A stretch of DNA of 64,000 nucleotides from DATJGR01 sp963735085 (lineage in GTDB: Bacteria; Pseudomonadota; Gammaproteobacteria; Pseudomonadales; Azotimanducaceae), in assembly GCA_963735085.1 (NCBI GenBank), contig CAVTJP010000010.1:124001-188000 (forward strand). Reading direction: 5' to 3'. The notes below the pieces were generated by a model. It was not told the origin of the DNA, made no database searches, and was given only the letters and a program-made list of their open reading frames with translations. Numbering within the stretch: position 1 is the first letter of the stretch; the number at the start of each line of letters is the position of its first letter. The translations under genes and the position numbers were made by a program. Below are positions 17,562 to 25,952 of the stretch, in pieces.

Positions 17562-17956
17562 CTATTCATTAGCGCCGCGATCGATGCGGATCCGACATCG
17601 GGTGTAGCGCACCTCTGCGATGTAGTTGGCGCGCGGAACCGGTTCTAGCCACACGGTTTGCCAGATGCCGGTCACGGCGTGTACCAGATACCGTTCGGTT
17701 TCAGGTGCGAAAGCGCACTCTCGGTACAGAACGGTATGAGGATGTCGCTGTCCCAGTGTGCTGGTTGGGCAGCACGGCGCGGTGCGATCGCGTAGTGCCA
17801 TAAGCCATTGAGGTTCTGCCATGCGTCGCGTCGAAGTTGTGGTCGCGGATACTCGCGCCAGGTATTGTCGGCCGCCACCGATTCGCCCCATGGCGTCATC
17901 ATGGGCGCAGCAAAATGTTCATCATCGACTCTCAATAACAAATTTTTTAATATCAA
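17562..17956 (-). pseudogene. Glycoside hydrolase family 2 remnant with internal deletion and frameshift
   Basis: The minus strand reads MMTPWGESVAADNTWREYPR, QLRRDAWQNLNGLWHYAI and ILIPFCTESALS, the start of the family 2 sugar-binding domain. At about 17707 it jumps to HLKPNGIWYTP, which in family members lies roughly a hundred or more residues further on. One base is then missing at about 17674: a stop codon interrupts the frame, and the next frame continues with VTGIWQTVWLEPVPRANYI. Sequence ends near 17570 with no catalytic domain. It is clearly a relic of a beta-galactosidase/beta-mannosidase-type gene. Confidence 0.8.
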
Positions 17957-17995
17957 TCAATTACAGGTATTATCTCGACATGTACTCTAAATCTT
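17930..17995 (+). promoter_or_regulatory. AT-rich islet upstream of the sulfatase gene
   Basis: A short A/T-rich stretch in an otherwise GC-rich window, ending 23 bases before the sulfatase start. TATTAT at 17968-17973 is a possible -10 element, but no good -35 hexamer stands at the right distance. It overlaps the 5' edge of the glycoside hydrolase relic, so it could equally be left-over promoter DNA of that gene on the other strand. Confidence 0.3.
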
Positions 17996-18017
17996 TCGAG
18001 CGCCCGCGTTCAGCTGC

Positions 18018-19964
18018 ATGGTGACCTTTGAATCCCGCTTTCGGATCGTCTTCTGGCTGGCGCTGAGCTACTTCTGCGTCGCGATGGTGACACGCTTGGT
18101 GCTCGGTTTGTCACTGCCGCCGGATGCCGGTGTGTCGTTGACGAAGGTGCCGGGGATTGCCGCCGTCGGTGTGCTCTACGACGTGTGCTTCTTTGCATAC
18201 GCGTCGAGTCTGCCGGTTCTGTTCATTGCGTTATGGCCCGATACGCTGTGGCAGCGCGCGCCGACGCGCGTGTTCGTTCACGTGATGTGTTTCGCCACGC
18301 TGTACGGATTCGGTTTCATCGCGGTGGCCGAGTATCTGTTCTGGGGCGAGTTCTCCGCGCGCTTCAATTTCATTTCGGTCGACTATCTCGTCTACCGCAG
18401 GGAAGTCACCAATAACATTGCCGAGTCGTATCCGGTCGCATGGATCCTGGGTGGCTTATTTGCCGTAGCGCTCGCGAGCTACTGGTGGTTGTACCCGCGC
18501 ATCGAATCCGGTCTGCGCGTTGTCGGTGAGCCGCTCTCGAAACGCATCGGCATCGCGCTGGCACTGTGCGCCGCCGCGGTAATTGCATATGTGGCCGTGG
18601 ATCAGGATCTGCGCGACCGCTTTGCGGACAACTACGCACGCGAACTGGCGTCGGACGGGCCGTATCAATTTGTCGCGGCGTTTCGCAACAATCAACTCGA
18701 CTACGCGCAGTTCTACCAGACCGAAGACGCCCAACATGCCGTGGACGTCATGAAAACCCAGTTGGCCGCTGAGCCTGCGGATTTCATCGACCCGAATCCG
18801 TTGTCGATTCTGCATCGCGTTCACGGCAACGGCGGTGCCGAGCGACGCATGAACGTCATCATCGTGATGGTCGAGAGCCTCAGCGCAAAATATCTGAATC
18901 GATTCACGCCGGGTTCGAAGCTGACGCCGAATCTCGATGCACTGATCGGCGACAGCCTGTTTTTCTCCCGACTGTATGCGACGGGTACGCGAACGGTGCG
19001 TGGTCTGGAGGCCGTAACGTTGTCGATTCCGCCAACGCCGGGCCGCTCGATCGTCAAACGCATCGGCCGCGAAAGCGGGCTGTGGTCGTTGGGCGATGTG
19101 CTGCGGCAGCGTGGCTACGACACGAAGTTCATATACGGTGGCCACGGCTACTTCGACAACATGAATGCGTTCTTTGCCGGCAATGGCTACGGCATCATCG
19201 ACGAAGCGAGCGTGCCGGGTGACGAGATCACATTCAGCAATGCGTGGGGCATGTCGGATGAAGATCTCTTTCGACAGACGCTCAACGCGGCGGATCGTGC
19301 AGCGGCGACCGGCAAGCCGTTCTTCTTTCATCTGATGACGACATCCAACCATCGCCCGTACACATATCCCGATGGCCGTATCAGCATTCCGTCCGGTACC
19401 GGCCGCGACGGCGCCGTGATGTATACGGATTACGCGATCGGCAAATTCCTGCGTGACGCGCGCACGCATGCGTGGTTTAACAACACGCTGTTCGTCATCG
19501 TCGCCGATCACTGTGCGGGCAGTGCGGGTAAGGACGACCTGCCGCTCGACAAATACCACATTCCGCTGTGGTTCTATTCGCCGCGCAACGTGCCGGCGCG
19601 CGAGGTCGATACGCTGGTCAGCCAGATCGATATTGGGCCGACGGTGCTCGGACTGCTGCACATGGACTATACGTCGATGGCATTCGGCGTCGACATGCTG
19701 GCGCCCGGACATCCCAGCCGCGCGCTTATTGGCAACTACCAGTACCTCGGCTACTACGACGGAACCGATCTGACGATTCTGCAACCGCGCAAGCGCATCG
19801 AACGCTATCGCTATAGTCGTGACAGTGTTGGGCGGCGCGTTGCGGTTCAGTATGGTGACCGCGGTGCTGAACGGGTGCGCGCGTACTATCAAACCGCCGC
19901 CGACACCTATGAAGCCCACCTCGATGCCTGGAAACGAGTCAACTCGGTGGCATCCGGCCGGTGA
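18018..19964 (+). CDS. LTA-synthase/phosphoglycerol-transferase-like sulfatase family membrane protein
   Basis: 648 residues. About five N-terminal transmembrane helices (residues 5-190) are followed by a large periplasmic alkaline-phosphatase-superfamily domain. The domain starts NVIIVMVESLSAKYL, with the likely Thr nucleophile in ATGTRTVRGLEAV; metal-site residues appear in FHLMTTSNHRPYTYP and VIVADHCAGSAGK. Relatives transfer phosphoglycerol from phosphatidylglycerol to glycans (OpgB) or polymerise it (LtaS), and some modify lipid A with phosphoethanolamine. The stop overlaps the start of a PAP2 phosphatase gene by four bases, which fits lipid-head-group chemistry at the outer face of the inner membrane. 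The exact acceptor is unknown. Confidence 0.85.
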   Translation: MVTFESRFRIVFWLALSYFCVAMVTRLVLGLSLPPDAGVSLTKVPGIAAVGVLYDVCFFAYASSLPVLFIALWPDTLWQRAPTRVFVHVMCFATLYGFGFIAVAEYLFWGEFSARFNFISVDYLVYRREVTNNIAESYPVAWILGGLFAVALASYWWLYPRIESGLRVVGEPLSKRIGIALALCAAAVIAYVAVDQDLRDRFADNYARELASDGPYQFVAAFRNNQLDYAQFYQTEDAQHAVDVMKTQLAAEPADFIDPNPLSILHRVHGNGGAERRMNVIIVMVESLSAKYLNRFTPGSKLTPNLDALIGDSLFFSRLYATGTRTVRGLEAVTLSIPPTPGRSIVKRIGRESGLWSLGDVLRQRGYDTKFIYGGHGYFDNMNAFFAGNGYGIIDEASVPGDEITFSNAWGMSDEDLFRQTLNAADRAAATGKPFFFHLMTTSNHRPYTYPDGRISIPSGTGRDGAVMYTDYAIGKFLRDARTHAWFNNTLFVIVADHCAGSAGKDDLPLDKYHIPLWFYSPRNVPAREVDTLVSQIDIGPTVLGLLHMDYTSMAFGVDMLAPGHPSRALIGNYQYLGYYDGTDLTILQPRKRIERYRYSRDSVGRRVAVQYGDRGAERVRAYYQTAADTYEAHLDAWKRVNSVASGR

Positions 19965-20656
19965 CGCTGGCGACGTCGTTTGGTTCTGTTCGCGGTCACG
20001 TCTGGTGGCCGCTTGCGGTATTCGTGGTGCTGGCAATTCTGTTCGAATCGACTCGAATCGATGTGTGGTTGGCCGATCTGGTATATCGCTGGGAAGGCAA
20101 TACCTGGGCATTGCGGCGTGATGCGTTCGTACGCGGTGTGCTGCACAAGGATGCCAACGCCTGGATCACCGCGTTCTACGTCATGCTCGTGGTCGTCTGC
20201 GCAATGTCGTTTTTCGTCGGGCGGCTACAGCGATTTCGTTGGGGACTCGTGTATCTGGTGACGGCGGTCGCGCTGTCCACGTTGTCAGTTGCGCTGCTGA
20301 AAGACATCACGCGCGTGCAGTGTCCGTGGTCGATTGATCGCTACGGCGGCGTTGTCGCATACGCAACGACCTGGCGGCAGATTCTGATGCATGGAACATC
20401 CGGGCGCTGTTTCCCGTCGGGTCACGCGGGTTCGGGATATGCGTTACTCGCGTTCTACTTCTTCTGCCGGCGCTATGCACCTGCGTGGCGCTGGTGGGCG
20501 TTTGCCGTTGCGATGTCGATCGGGACGATTTTCGGCGTCGCGCAACAACTGCGGGGCGCGCACTACCTGTCACACGACGTCTGGTCCCTCGCGATCTGCT
20601 GGTTTTCCGCGATTGCCGTCACGCCGATTTTGAAGCGAGCGACGCGAGCCGGGTGA
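19961..20656 (+). CDS. PAP2 family membrane phosphatase
   Basis: 231 residues with about six transmembrane helices. The three phosphatase motifs are present: KDITRVQCPWS (a variant of KX6RP), CFPSGHAGSGYALL (PSGH) and RGAHYLSHDVWS (SRX5HX3D-like). Such enzymes remove phosphate from membrane lipids such as phosphatidylglycerophosphate, undecaprenyl pyrophosphate or lipid A. It starts with GTG inside the stop codon of the sulfatase-type transferase (GTGA), so translation is probably coupled. It may recycle the lipid product of that transferase, which is inference. Confidence 0.85.
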   Translation: MTLATSFGSVRGHVWWPLAVFVVLAILFESTRIDVWLADLVYRWEGNTWALRRDAFVRGVLHKDANAWITAFYVMLVVVCAMSFFVGRLQRFRWGLVYLVTAVALSTLSVALLKDITRVQCPWSIDRYGGVVAYATTWRQILMHGTSGRCFPSGHAGSGYALLAFYFFCRRYAPAWRWWAFAVAMSIGTIFGVAQQLRGAHYLSHDVWSLAICWFSAIAVTPILKRATRAG

Positions 20657-20735
20657 AGCGGTGCGCGATCGGATCTTGCGATTCACGTTTCGATACGACA
20701 GTCTCGCCACTTCGACTGGCGCGTGACGAGGCTGG

Positions 20736-21299
20736 ATGAACAACGTTATGAGCAGCGTTATGAACAGCGCAATTCGGACGATTGCGGTCGCCCTAGCGGT
20801 AACGACAATCGGAGCCTGCGCCAGTATCGCCTCGCACCACGATTTCAACCCGGAAGTGAATTTCGATCTGTTCTCGACATTCTCGTGGATCTCGCCGCAC
20901 TCGCTGGTCGATCCCGATCCGGCTGTCAGTCCGCTGCTGCAAGGACAGATTGAACAGACCGCGCGGGATCTGCTGACGGCAAAAGGCTATCGCTTCGTCG
21001 AGGACGCCGATCGAGCCGACTTCGTTGTCGGTTTCGGCCTGGGGGCAACCGACAAGCTGCGCATCGATTCGTACCCGGCCGCGTATCGCGGGCCGTGGCA
21101 TTGGCACAACGCCCATGATGTTTCGGTGCGGCAGCTAACCGAGGGACGCTTGGTCGTTGATATTTTCGACGTGCGCACGCACAAGCCGGCGTGGCATGGT
21201 TGGGCGACGAAGACGATCTCGACAAGCGATCGCAAAGACCCTCAGCCGGCGCTTCGCGCTGCGCTGACCGCCATCCTGGCGAATTTCCCGCCGAGTTGA
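20736..21299 (+). CDS. DUF4136 domain lipoprotein
   Basis: 187 residues. A signal peptide with a lipobox ending IGAC predicts a lipoprotein with Cys near residue 28. The body, with DFNPEVNFDLFSTFSWIS, LTAKGYRFVEDADRADFVVGF, EGRLVVDIFDVRTHKPAWHGWA and a C-terminal helix ILANFPP, is a typical DUF4136 protein, a periplasmic family of unknown function. The first ATG (20736) has GAGG seven bases upstream; two further in-frame ATGs lie within ten codons. It is convergent with GAPDH, separated by 12 bases. Confidence 0.85.
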   Translation: MNNVMSSVMNSAIRTIAVALAVTTIGACASIASHHDFNPEVNFDLFSTFSWISPHSLVDPDPAVSPLLQGQIEQTARDLLTAKGYRFVEDADRADFVVGFGLGATDKLRIDSYPAAYRGPWHWHNAHDVSVRQLTEGRLVVDIFDVRTHKPAWHGWATKTISTSDRKDPQPALRAALTAILANFPPS

Positions 21300-21311
21300 G
21301 CTAGTCGGGAT

Positions 21312-22310
21312 TCAAAACGGCAGTCGGTCGACAACATCGAGACACCGGTGCGAGTAGCCAACTTCGTTGTCATACCAGACGAGCACTTTGGCAAGGTGCC
21401 CGGCGACCGAAGTGGCGCCAGCATGAACGATGCCGGAATATGGCTCGCCGACAATGTCGACCGACACCAGTTCCTCTTCGGAGTAACCCAGGATGCCGGC
21501 CAACGGGCCGTGCGCTGCGGCGCGCATCGCAGCGTTGATGTCCTCGGCCGAAACCTTGCGTGTCAAGCGGGCGCTGATATCGGTCAATGAACCGTCGGGG
21601 ATCGGCACGCGAATTGCCAGCACGCGGAGCTTGTCGGCCAGTTGCGGGAGAACCTGCACCGTGGCGGCGTCGGCTCCCGAGGTCGTTGGAATCATCGACA
21701 GAGCGGCGGCACGCCCGCGATGCTTTTTCTTTGCGGGTTTGTCGACGACAGCTTGCGACGCCGTGTAGGCGTGCACCGTGGTTGCGAGTACGTCCTCGAC
21801 GCCAAACGCGTCTATCAGCACCTTGAGCGGCGGCGCCAGAGAATTGGTGGTGCATGACGCGTTCGACACGATGAAGTGCCGCGCTGGGTCGAAATCGGCT
21901 TCGTTGATGCCCAGCACGATCGTCAGATCGGCATCCGTTGCCGGTGCGCCCAGCAGCACGCGGCGGGCGCCGGACTCGAGATGCCGAGCAGCGGCCGCTC
22001 GCGACGTGAACTGTCCAGTGCATTCGATCACGACGTCAACGCCAAGCGACTGCCACGGCAGCTTTGTGGGATCGCTTTCGCGCAACAGCACGACGTTGCG
22101 ATCGCCGATCGCCAGTCTACCGTTCGCGAAACTGACGGGTTCGTCGAGGCGCCCGTGTACGGAATCGTATTTGACCAGATAGGCGATGTCGTGCGGATCG
22201 GCGATGTCATTGACCGCGATGAGATCGAGATCCCAGCGGTTGGTGCATAGCAACCTGCGCAACATGACTCGGCCAGTGCGGCCCAAACCGTTGATGGCAA
22301 TTCGTTTCAT
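21312..22310 (-). CDS. gap: Glyceraldehyde-3-phosphate dehydrogenase, type I
   Basis: 332 residues. It oxidises glyceraldehyde 3-phosphate to 1,3-bisphosphoglycerate with NAD(P)+ and Pi. NAD-binding INGLGRTGRVMLR starts the protein, the catalytic Cys lies in VSNASCTTNSLAP, and the catalytic His in TTVHAYTASQ. The end has VWYDNEVGYSHRCLDVV. The ATG at 22310 has GGGAGGTGG just upstream; a longer in-frame reading to 22799 has no homology. Ala-Tyr-Thr-Ala-Ser-Gln and the basic KPAKKKHRGRA segment differ a little from housekeeping enzymes, so an erythrose-4-phosphate dehydrogenase or gluconeogenic isoform is not excluded. Confidence 0.93.
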   Translation of the reverse strand: MKRIAINGLGRTGRVMLRRLLCTNRWDLDLIAVNDIADPHDIAYLVKYDSVHGRLDEPVSFANGRLAIGDRNVVLLRESDPTKLPWQSLGVDVVIECTGQFTSRAAAARHLESGARRVLLGAPATDADLTIVLGINEADFDPARHFIVSNASCTTNSLAPPLKVLIDAFGVEDVLATTVHAYTASQAVVDKPAKKKHRGRAAALSMIPTTSGADAATVQVLPQLADKLRVLAIRVPIPDGSLTDISARLTRKVSAEDINAAMRAAAHGPLAGILGYSEEELVSVDIVGEPYSGIVHAGATSVAGHLAKVLVWYDNEVGYSHRCLDVVDRLPF

Positions 22311-22552
22311 CGGCACCACCTCCCGCGGCGAGTTCGCATCATAGCGGTTGGATCGGAGGGTTGCCCCGGTAGTTCCGCGAGCCGCGGGCATCTGCGGATT
22401 TCGACGGCGCAGTCGAACTGTGACGGCCGTCGCGGGAGTTTGATGGTCATCGCAGTCGTGCAGTGATGTTTCCCGCGGTAGTCGTTCACCAATTCGGCTG
22501 TAATACGGCAGGTCGCGTGTGCCGCACATGAACGCCGTGGAGGATCCGCAGG

Positions 22553-23419
22553 ATGAGTCAGCAGGACGCTTTCGCCGAGGCCGTATTTTTTTTCGAAGGC
22601 GACGAAGTCTCGGTGGAGATGCACTACGCCGAGTTCGAAGCGCTGTTGAACCAGGCCACGACGCTCGAACACTTTGCAGCGAGCCAGGTGCGTGGCGCGT
22701 ACGTGGTGGTTGGAACCGGTCTGGCGATACGCGGCATGGTGAGCTTTTTGCTGCGCATCGATGAAAATGGCCATGCTGATCAGGGCTTTTCCGTGCCATT
22801 GCGGCATCTTGTGCGCCACGCCGGCCCCGGCCCCGATATCGGTTGTGGGGCGATCCGCCTCGCGTCGCGCGCGCAATGCTCGGTGTCGTGGCATGCGACG
22901 AACCTGTGGGAGCCCGAGGGCGACGGCGAACAGAATCCTCTGCAGGTGTTACAGCGCGCGGTATGGCGCAATCGACTCAGCCTGAAGCTGTCGAAGCAGG
23001 ACACCGATGGTGCGGCACCTTTGCTGCAGCTGCCGTCGCCAGATGAGGCGGACACACCCAGGCTTGAACCGACGCCTCATCCTAAACCGGCATCGAACGC
23101 CAGAACACCGAAAGCCGCGGCGCGCAAATCCCGGTCGAAGTCTGCCGAGATCGTGCCGCTGCCGGCCGATGACAAGATCGACCAGGCATTCGGGGAAGAC
23201 GGGCGCATCAGTCTCGCCCAGCTGATTGCGCAACATAACACCAGCGTCGATGGATTAACGCGCAAATACCGACTCGATCTGGAACAGCAGCAGCAGATCT
23301 ATCTGGACCAGATACGCGGCTGTCGTGATGAGATCCAGCGGCTCAAAGCGTTGCTGCGCCACGAGCAGAATCGCAACCGGCGGTTGCAGCAGTTGTTGCG
23401 AGGCGAAGTCGGACCCTGA
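22553..23419 (+). CDS. Conserved hypothetical protein with C-terminal coiled coil
   Basis: 288 residues. The first 130 form a compact domain (AEAVFFFEGDEVSVEMHYAE, RHAGPGPDIGCGAIRLASRA, SVSWHATNLWEP). A proline/lysine-rich linker (about 160-205) and a long charged helix (HNTSVDGLTRKYRLDLEQQQ to the C-terminus) follow. I recall similar unnamed proteins in pseudomonads and relatives. The helix is heptad-rich and Gln/Arg-rich, so it probably oligomerises. No catalytic residues stand out. It is convergent with cysE, separated by six bases. Confidence 0.75.
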   Translation: MSQQDAFAEAVFFFEGDEVSVEMHYAEFEALLNQATTLEHFAASQVRGAYVVVGTGLAIRGMVSFLLRIDENGHADQGFSVPLRHLVRHAGPGPDIGCGAIRLASRAQCSVSWHATNLWEPEGDGEQNPLQVLQRAVWRNRLSLKLSKQDTDGAAPLLQLPSPDEADTPRLEPTPHPKPASNARTPKAAARKSRSKSAEIVPLPADDKIDQAFGEDGRISLAQLIAQHNTSVDGLTRKYRLDLEQQQQIYLDQIRGCRDEIQRLKALLRHEQNRNRRLQQLLRGEVGP

Positions 23420-23425
23420 CGCCGT

Positions 23426-24274
23426 TCAGGGTGAATCGAGGCCTTGATCCATTTCCAACGACGGCGACGGGCATGCCGGGTGACCGACGATCTGTGCCGG
23501 TACGCCCGCAACGGTAACGTGCGGCGGTACATCGTGCAGCACGACACTGCCGGCGCCGACTTTCGCACCTTCGCCGACCTCGATGTTGCCAATGACCTTG
23601 CAGCCTGCCGACAGCAGTACCCCGCGGCGGATCTTCGGATGCCGATCTCCCGAAACCTTGCCCGAACCGCCCAACGTGACCGAATGCAGAATCGACACGT
23701 CATCTTCGACGACCGCCGTTTCGCCAATGACGATGCCGGTTGCGTGATCGAGCATGATGCCGGACCCGATGCGCGCCGCCGGGTGGATATCAACGCCAAG
23801 CGTCACGCTGATCTGGTTCTGGAAGAAACGTGCCAGCGCATGCCGGTCGCGACGCCACAGCCAGTTGGCGATGCGATATGCCTGCAGCGCGTGGAATCCT
23901 TTGAAGAACAGGAACGGCGTCGAAACGTCATCGCACGCCGGGTCGCGGTTGTACGTAGCGAGAATGTCGATCTCCGCCGCGATCAGCGTCATCGGTGAGT
24001 CGGTCAGCGCCTCTTCGATGACGTCGCGCACCATCATAGTCGGCAACATCGGCGTGTCGAGGCGGCTCGCGATGCGAAAGCTCAATGCCGATTGAAAGCT
24101 CTTGTGGTTCAGGATGGTCGCGTGAAAGTAGCTGCCGAGGATCGGCTCGCGCCGCGACTTGTCCTGGGCCTCGTTCTTCATCGCGTCCCACAGGCTCGTA
24201 TCCGGCGCGCGATTGAGCCGCGAATTTGCTGTGCTCAACACCTCCTGATGGCGATTCTGCAATGCGCTGGACAT
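23426..24274 (-). CDS. cysE: Serine O-acetyltransferase
   Basis: 282 residues from ATG 24274. It makes O-acetylserine from serine and acetyl-CoA, the committed step of cysteine synthesis. The N-terminal helical domain (LWDAMKNEAQDKSRREPIL, RDPACDDVSTPFLFFKGFHA) leads to the left-handed beta-helix with hexapeptide repeats (GVDIHPAARIGSGIMLDHAT, GIVIGETAVVEDDVSILHSV). The catalytic Asp/His segment is DRHPKIRRG, and VAGVPAQIVG closes the fold. GGAGA lies a few bases upstream of the chosen ATG; the frame runs on to 24358 without homology. No sulphur-assimilation genes adjoin. Confidence 0.95.
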   Translation of the reverse strand: MSSALQNRHQEVLSTANSRLNRAPDTSLWDAMKNEAQDKSRREPILGSYFHATILNHKSFQSALSFRIASRLDTPMLPTMMVRDVIEEALTDSPMTLIAAEIDILATYNRDPACDDVSTPFLFFKGFHALQAYRIANWLWRRDRHALARFFQNQISVTLGVDIHPAARIGSGIMLDHATGIVIGETAVVEDDVSILHSVTLGGSGKVSGDRHPKIRRGVLLSAGCKVIGNIEVGEGAKVGAGSVVLHDVPPHVTVAGVPAQIVGHPACPSPSLEMDQGLDSP

Positions 24275-24419
24275 GCACTTCTCCGAGTCGACGGGCCGGC
24301 AAGGTTGAGCGCTTGAACGTGATTTTTCAAGCAGAGTGGCGGCGTTCTGGACAGGCATGCGGCCGCGTTGCGCCGTCGGGCCGACGTGTATACTCGGGTT
24401 TCGCTATGCACCGAAGACC

Positions 24420-25319
24420 ATGAAGACGTCGTTCAAAACCGTCGGGCTGATTGCTCGCAGGGGCAACCGCAACATTGTCGAGTCGGTGCTGATACTGGAG
24501 CAACTGCTGGGCGACTGCGGCGTGTCGATCGTTCTGGAAGATCGGACCGCGACGTTACTGCCGAAGCGCGCGCACCGTGTCGAACCACGCAGTCAGCTGG
24601 GCAGGGTATGTGACCTGTTGATCGTCGTCGGCGGCGACGGCAGCCTGCTCGGCGTCGCTCGAGATTTGGCTGCGTCGCAGGTGCCGGTGATCGGCGTCAA
24701 TCGCGGTGGCCTCGGATTTCTCGCAGATATCTCGCCAGACCAGATCGAGACGAAAATCGGTGCGGTACTTGCCGGTGAGTTCAAGGTCGATCACAGGTTC
24801 CTGCTCGAGGCGCAGGTCTATCGCAATGGCAAACACATCGGCGGGTCGTCTGCACTCAATGATGTCGTCATCCATTCAGGGACCATGTCCCGCATGATGG
24901 AGTTCTCGCTGCACATCGATGACACATTCGTCTATGACCAACGCTCCGATGGCCTGATCGTCGCAACGCCCACCGGTTCAACCGCCTACTCGCTATCCGC
25001 AGGTGGGCCGATCGTGTACCCGGGCCTCGGTGCGATCGTCGTGGTGCCGATGTTTCCGCATACGCTGACGTCGCGGCCGCTGGTTGTGCCGAGTGAATCG
25101 CGCCTTAAAGTCGTCGTTGGGGCGACCACCTCGACAAATCAGCAGATCAGTTGCGATTCACAAGTGGATATCGGTGTGGAACCGGGCGACGAGATCCGCA
25201 TTCGTAAATACGAACACTCACTGAAACTGCTGTACTCCCGCGAACACAGCTTTTACGAAGCGTGCCGCAGCAAACTCGATTGGGCCTCGCGACTCGGTGG
25301 GCCGATCAGCCCTGACTGA
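24420..25319 (+). CDS. nadK: NAD kinase
   Basis: 299 residues. It phosphorylates NAD to NADP using ATP or polyphosphate. The hallmark LLIVVGGDGSLLGVARDLA (GGDG) lies near residue 66; the conserved NRGGLGFLADISP, DGLIVATPTGSTAYSLSAGG and HTLTSRPLVVPSESRL follow in family order. I set the start at ATG 24420 because MKTSFKTVGLIAR is the family N-terminus; the longer frame from 24336 runs through the divergent promoter region. It is divergent from cysE and convergent with the mocA-like gene. Confidence 0.95.
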   Translation: MKTSFKTVGLIARRGNRNIVESVLILEQLLGDCGVSIVLEDRTATLLPKRAHRVEPRSQLGRVCDLLIVVGGDGSLLGVARDLAASQVPVIGVNRGGLGFLADISPDQIETKIGAVLAGEFKVDHRFLLEAQVYRNGKHIGGSSALNDVVIHSGTMSRMMEFSLHIDDTFVYDQRSDGLIVATPTGSTAYSLSAGGPIVYPGLGAIVVVPMFPHTLTSRPLVVPSESRLKVVVGATTSTNQQISCDSQVDIGVEPGDEIRIRKYEHSLKLLYSREHSFYEACRSKLDWASRLGGPISPD

Positions 25320-25361
25320 CCCGGGCGTAGCGTCTCGAGCGCAGCGGGTTGCATCGACAGA

Positions 25362-25946
25362 TCACATGGGTGGTTGGTCGATATCCGTCACCACGCCCGG
25401 ATCGTCGACGGCCACTCGCATCACCGCGGCAGAATGCGCGTCGACAACGGTACGTGCGCCCCGGTCGCCACTCAGCGCGATCAACTCCGCGAAATACTCG
25501 CGCGAGAATCCGACCGGATGCCCAGCGTCGTCGTCGTTCATCGGTACGACGATTCGGGCAATGTGATCTCTGCGCGCGGCATCCATGTGCGCTTTGAGCA
25601 GCGCAAGCGTTTTGCTGCGCACATACGGCATGTCGCCCAAACCGACGAACAGATAATCCCAATCGACCACCGCGCGCACGCCGTCGGCGATGCTCGCGGC
25701 CATGCCAAGCTGCGCCTGGTCGGTGGGGACGATGATCGGTGCCTGCCGGCCGAACCGCGCGCCGATCTGGCGGGTCAATTCGCTGTCGCTGTTTCGAACG
25801 ACGACTGCGACATTGGCAAACACGGCCTGATAGGGCCGCAGCGATGCGATCAGCAACGGTTCGCCGTCACGCATCTTGAACAAGCGTTTGTCGCTGCCGA
25901 ATCGCCTCGAGAATCCTGCGGCGATGACCAGCGCGCCGTTAGCCAC
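25362..25946 (-). CDS. MobA-like nucleotidyltransferase (MocA type)
   Basis: 194 residues with a GT-A nucleotidyltransferase fold: VIAAGFSRRFGSDKRLF is the nucleotide-binding loop, FVGLGDMPYVRSKTL contains the metal-binding Asp, and GHPVGFSREYFAELI is the typical MocA-like substrate loop. Such enzymes add CTP (or GTP) to molybdopterin to make the dinucleotide cofactor for xanthine-dehydrogenase-type enzymes. It begins six bases after the XdhC-like gene, which supports that role; no molybdoenzyme subunits are in the window. Confidence 0.85.
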   Translation of the reverse strand: MANGALVIAAGFSRRFGSDKRLFKMRDGEPLLIASLRPYQAVFANVAVVVRNSDSELTRQIGARFGRQAPIIVPTDQAQLGMAASIADGVRAVVDWDYLFVGLGDMPYVRSKTLALLKAHMDAARRDHIARIVVPMNDDDAGHPVGFSREYFAELIALSGDRGARTVVDAHSAAVMRVAVDDPGVVTDIDQPPM

Positions 25947-25952
25947 GGTTAC

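Noticed and set aside
18456..20111. 551-residue reading frame on the minus strand
   Set aside because: It is antisense to the sulfatase gene; His/Arg-rich with no motifs, a by-product of GC-rich codon bias.
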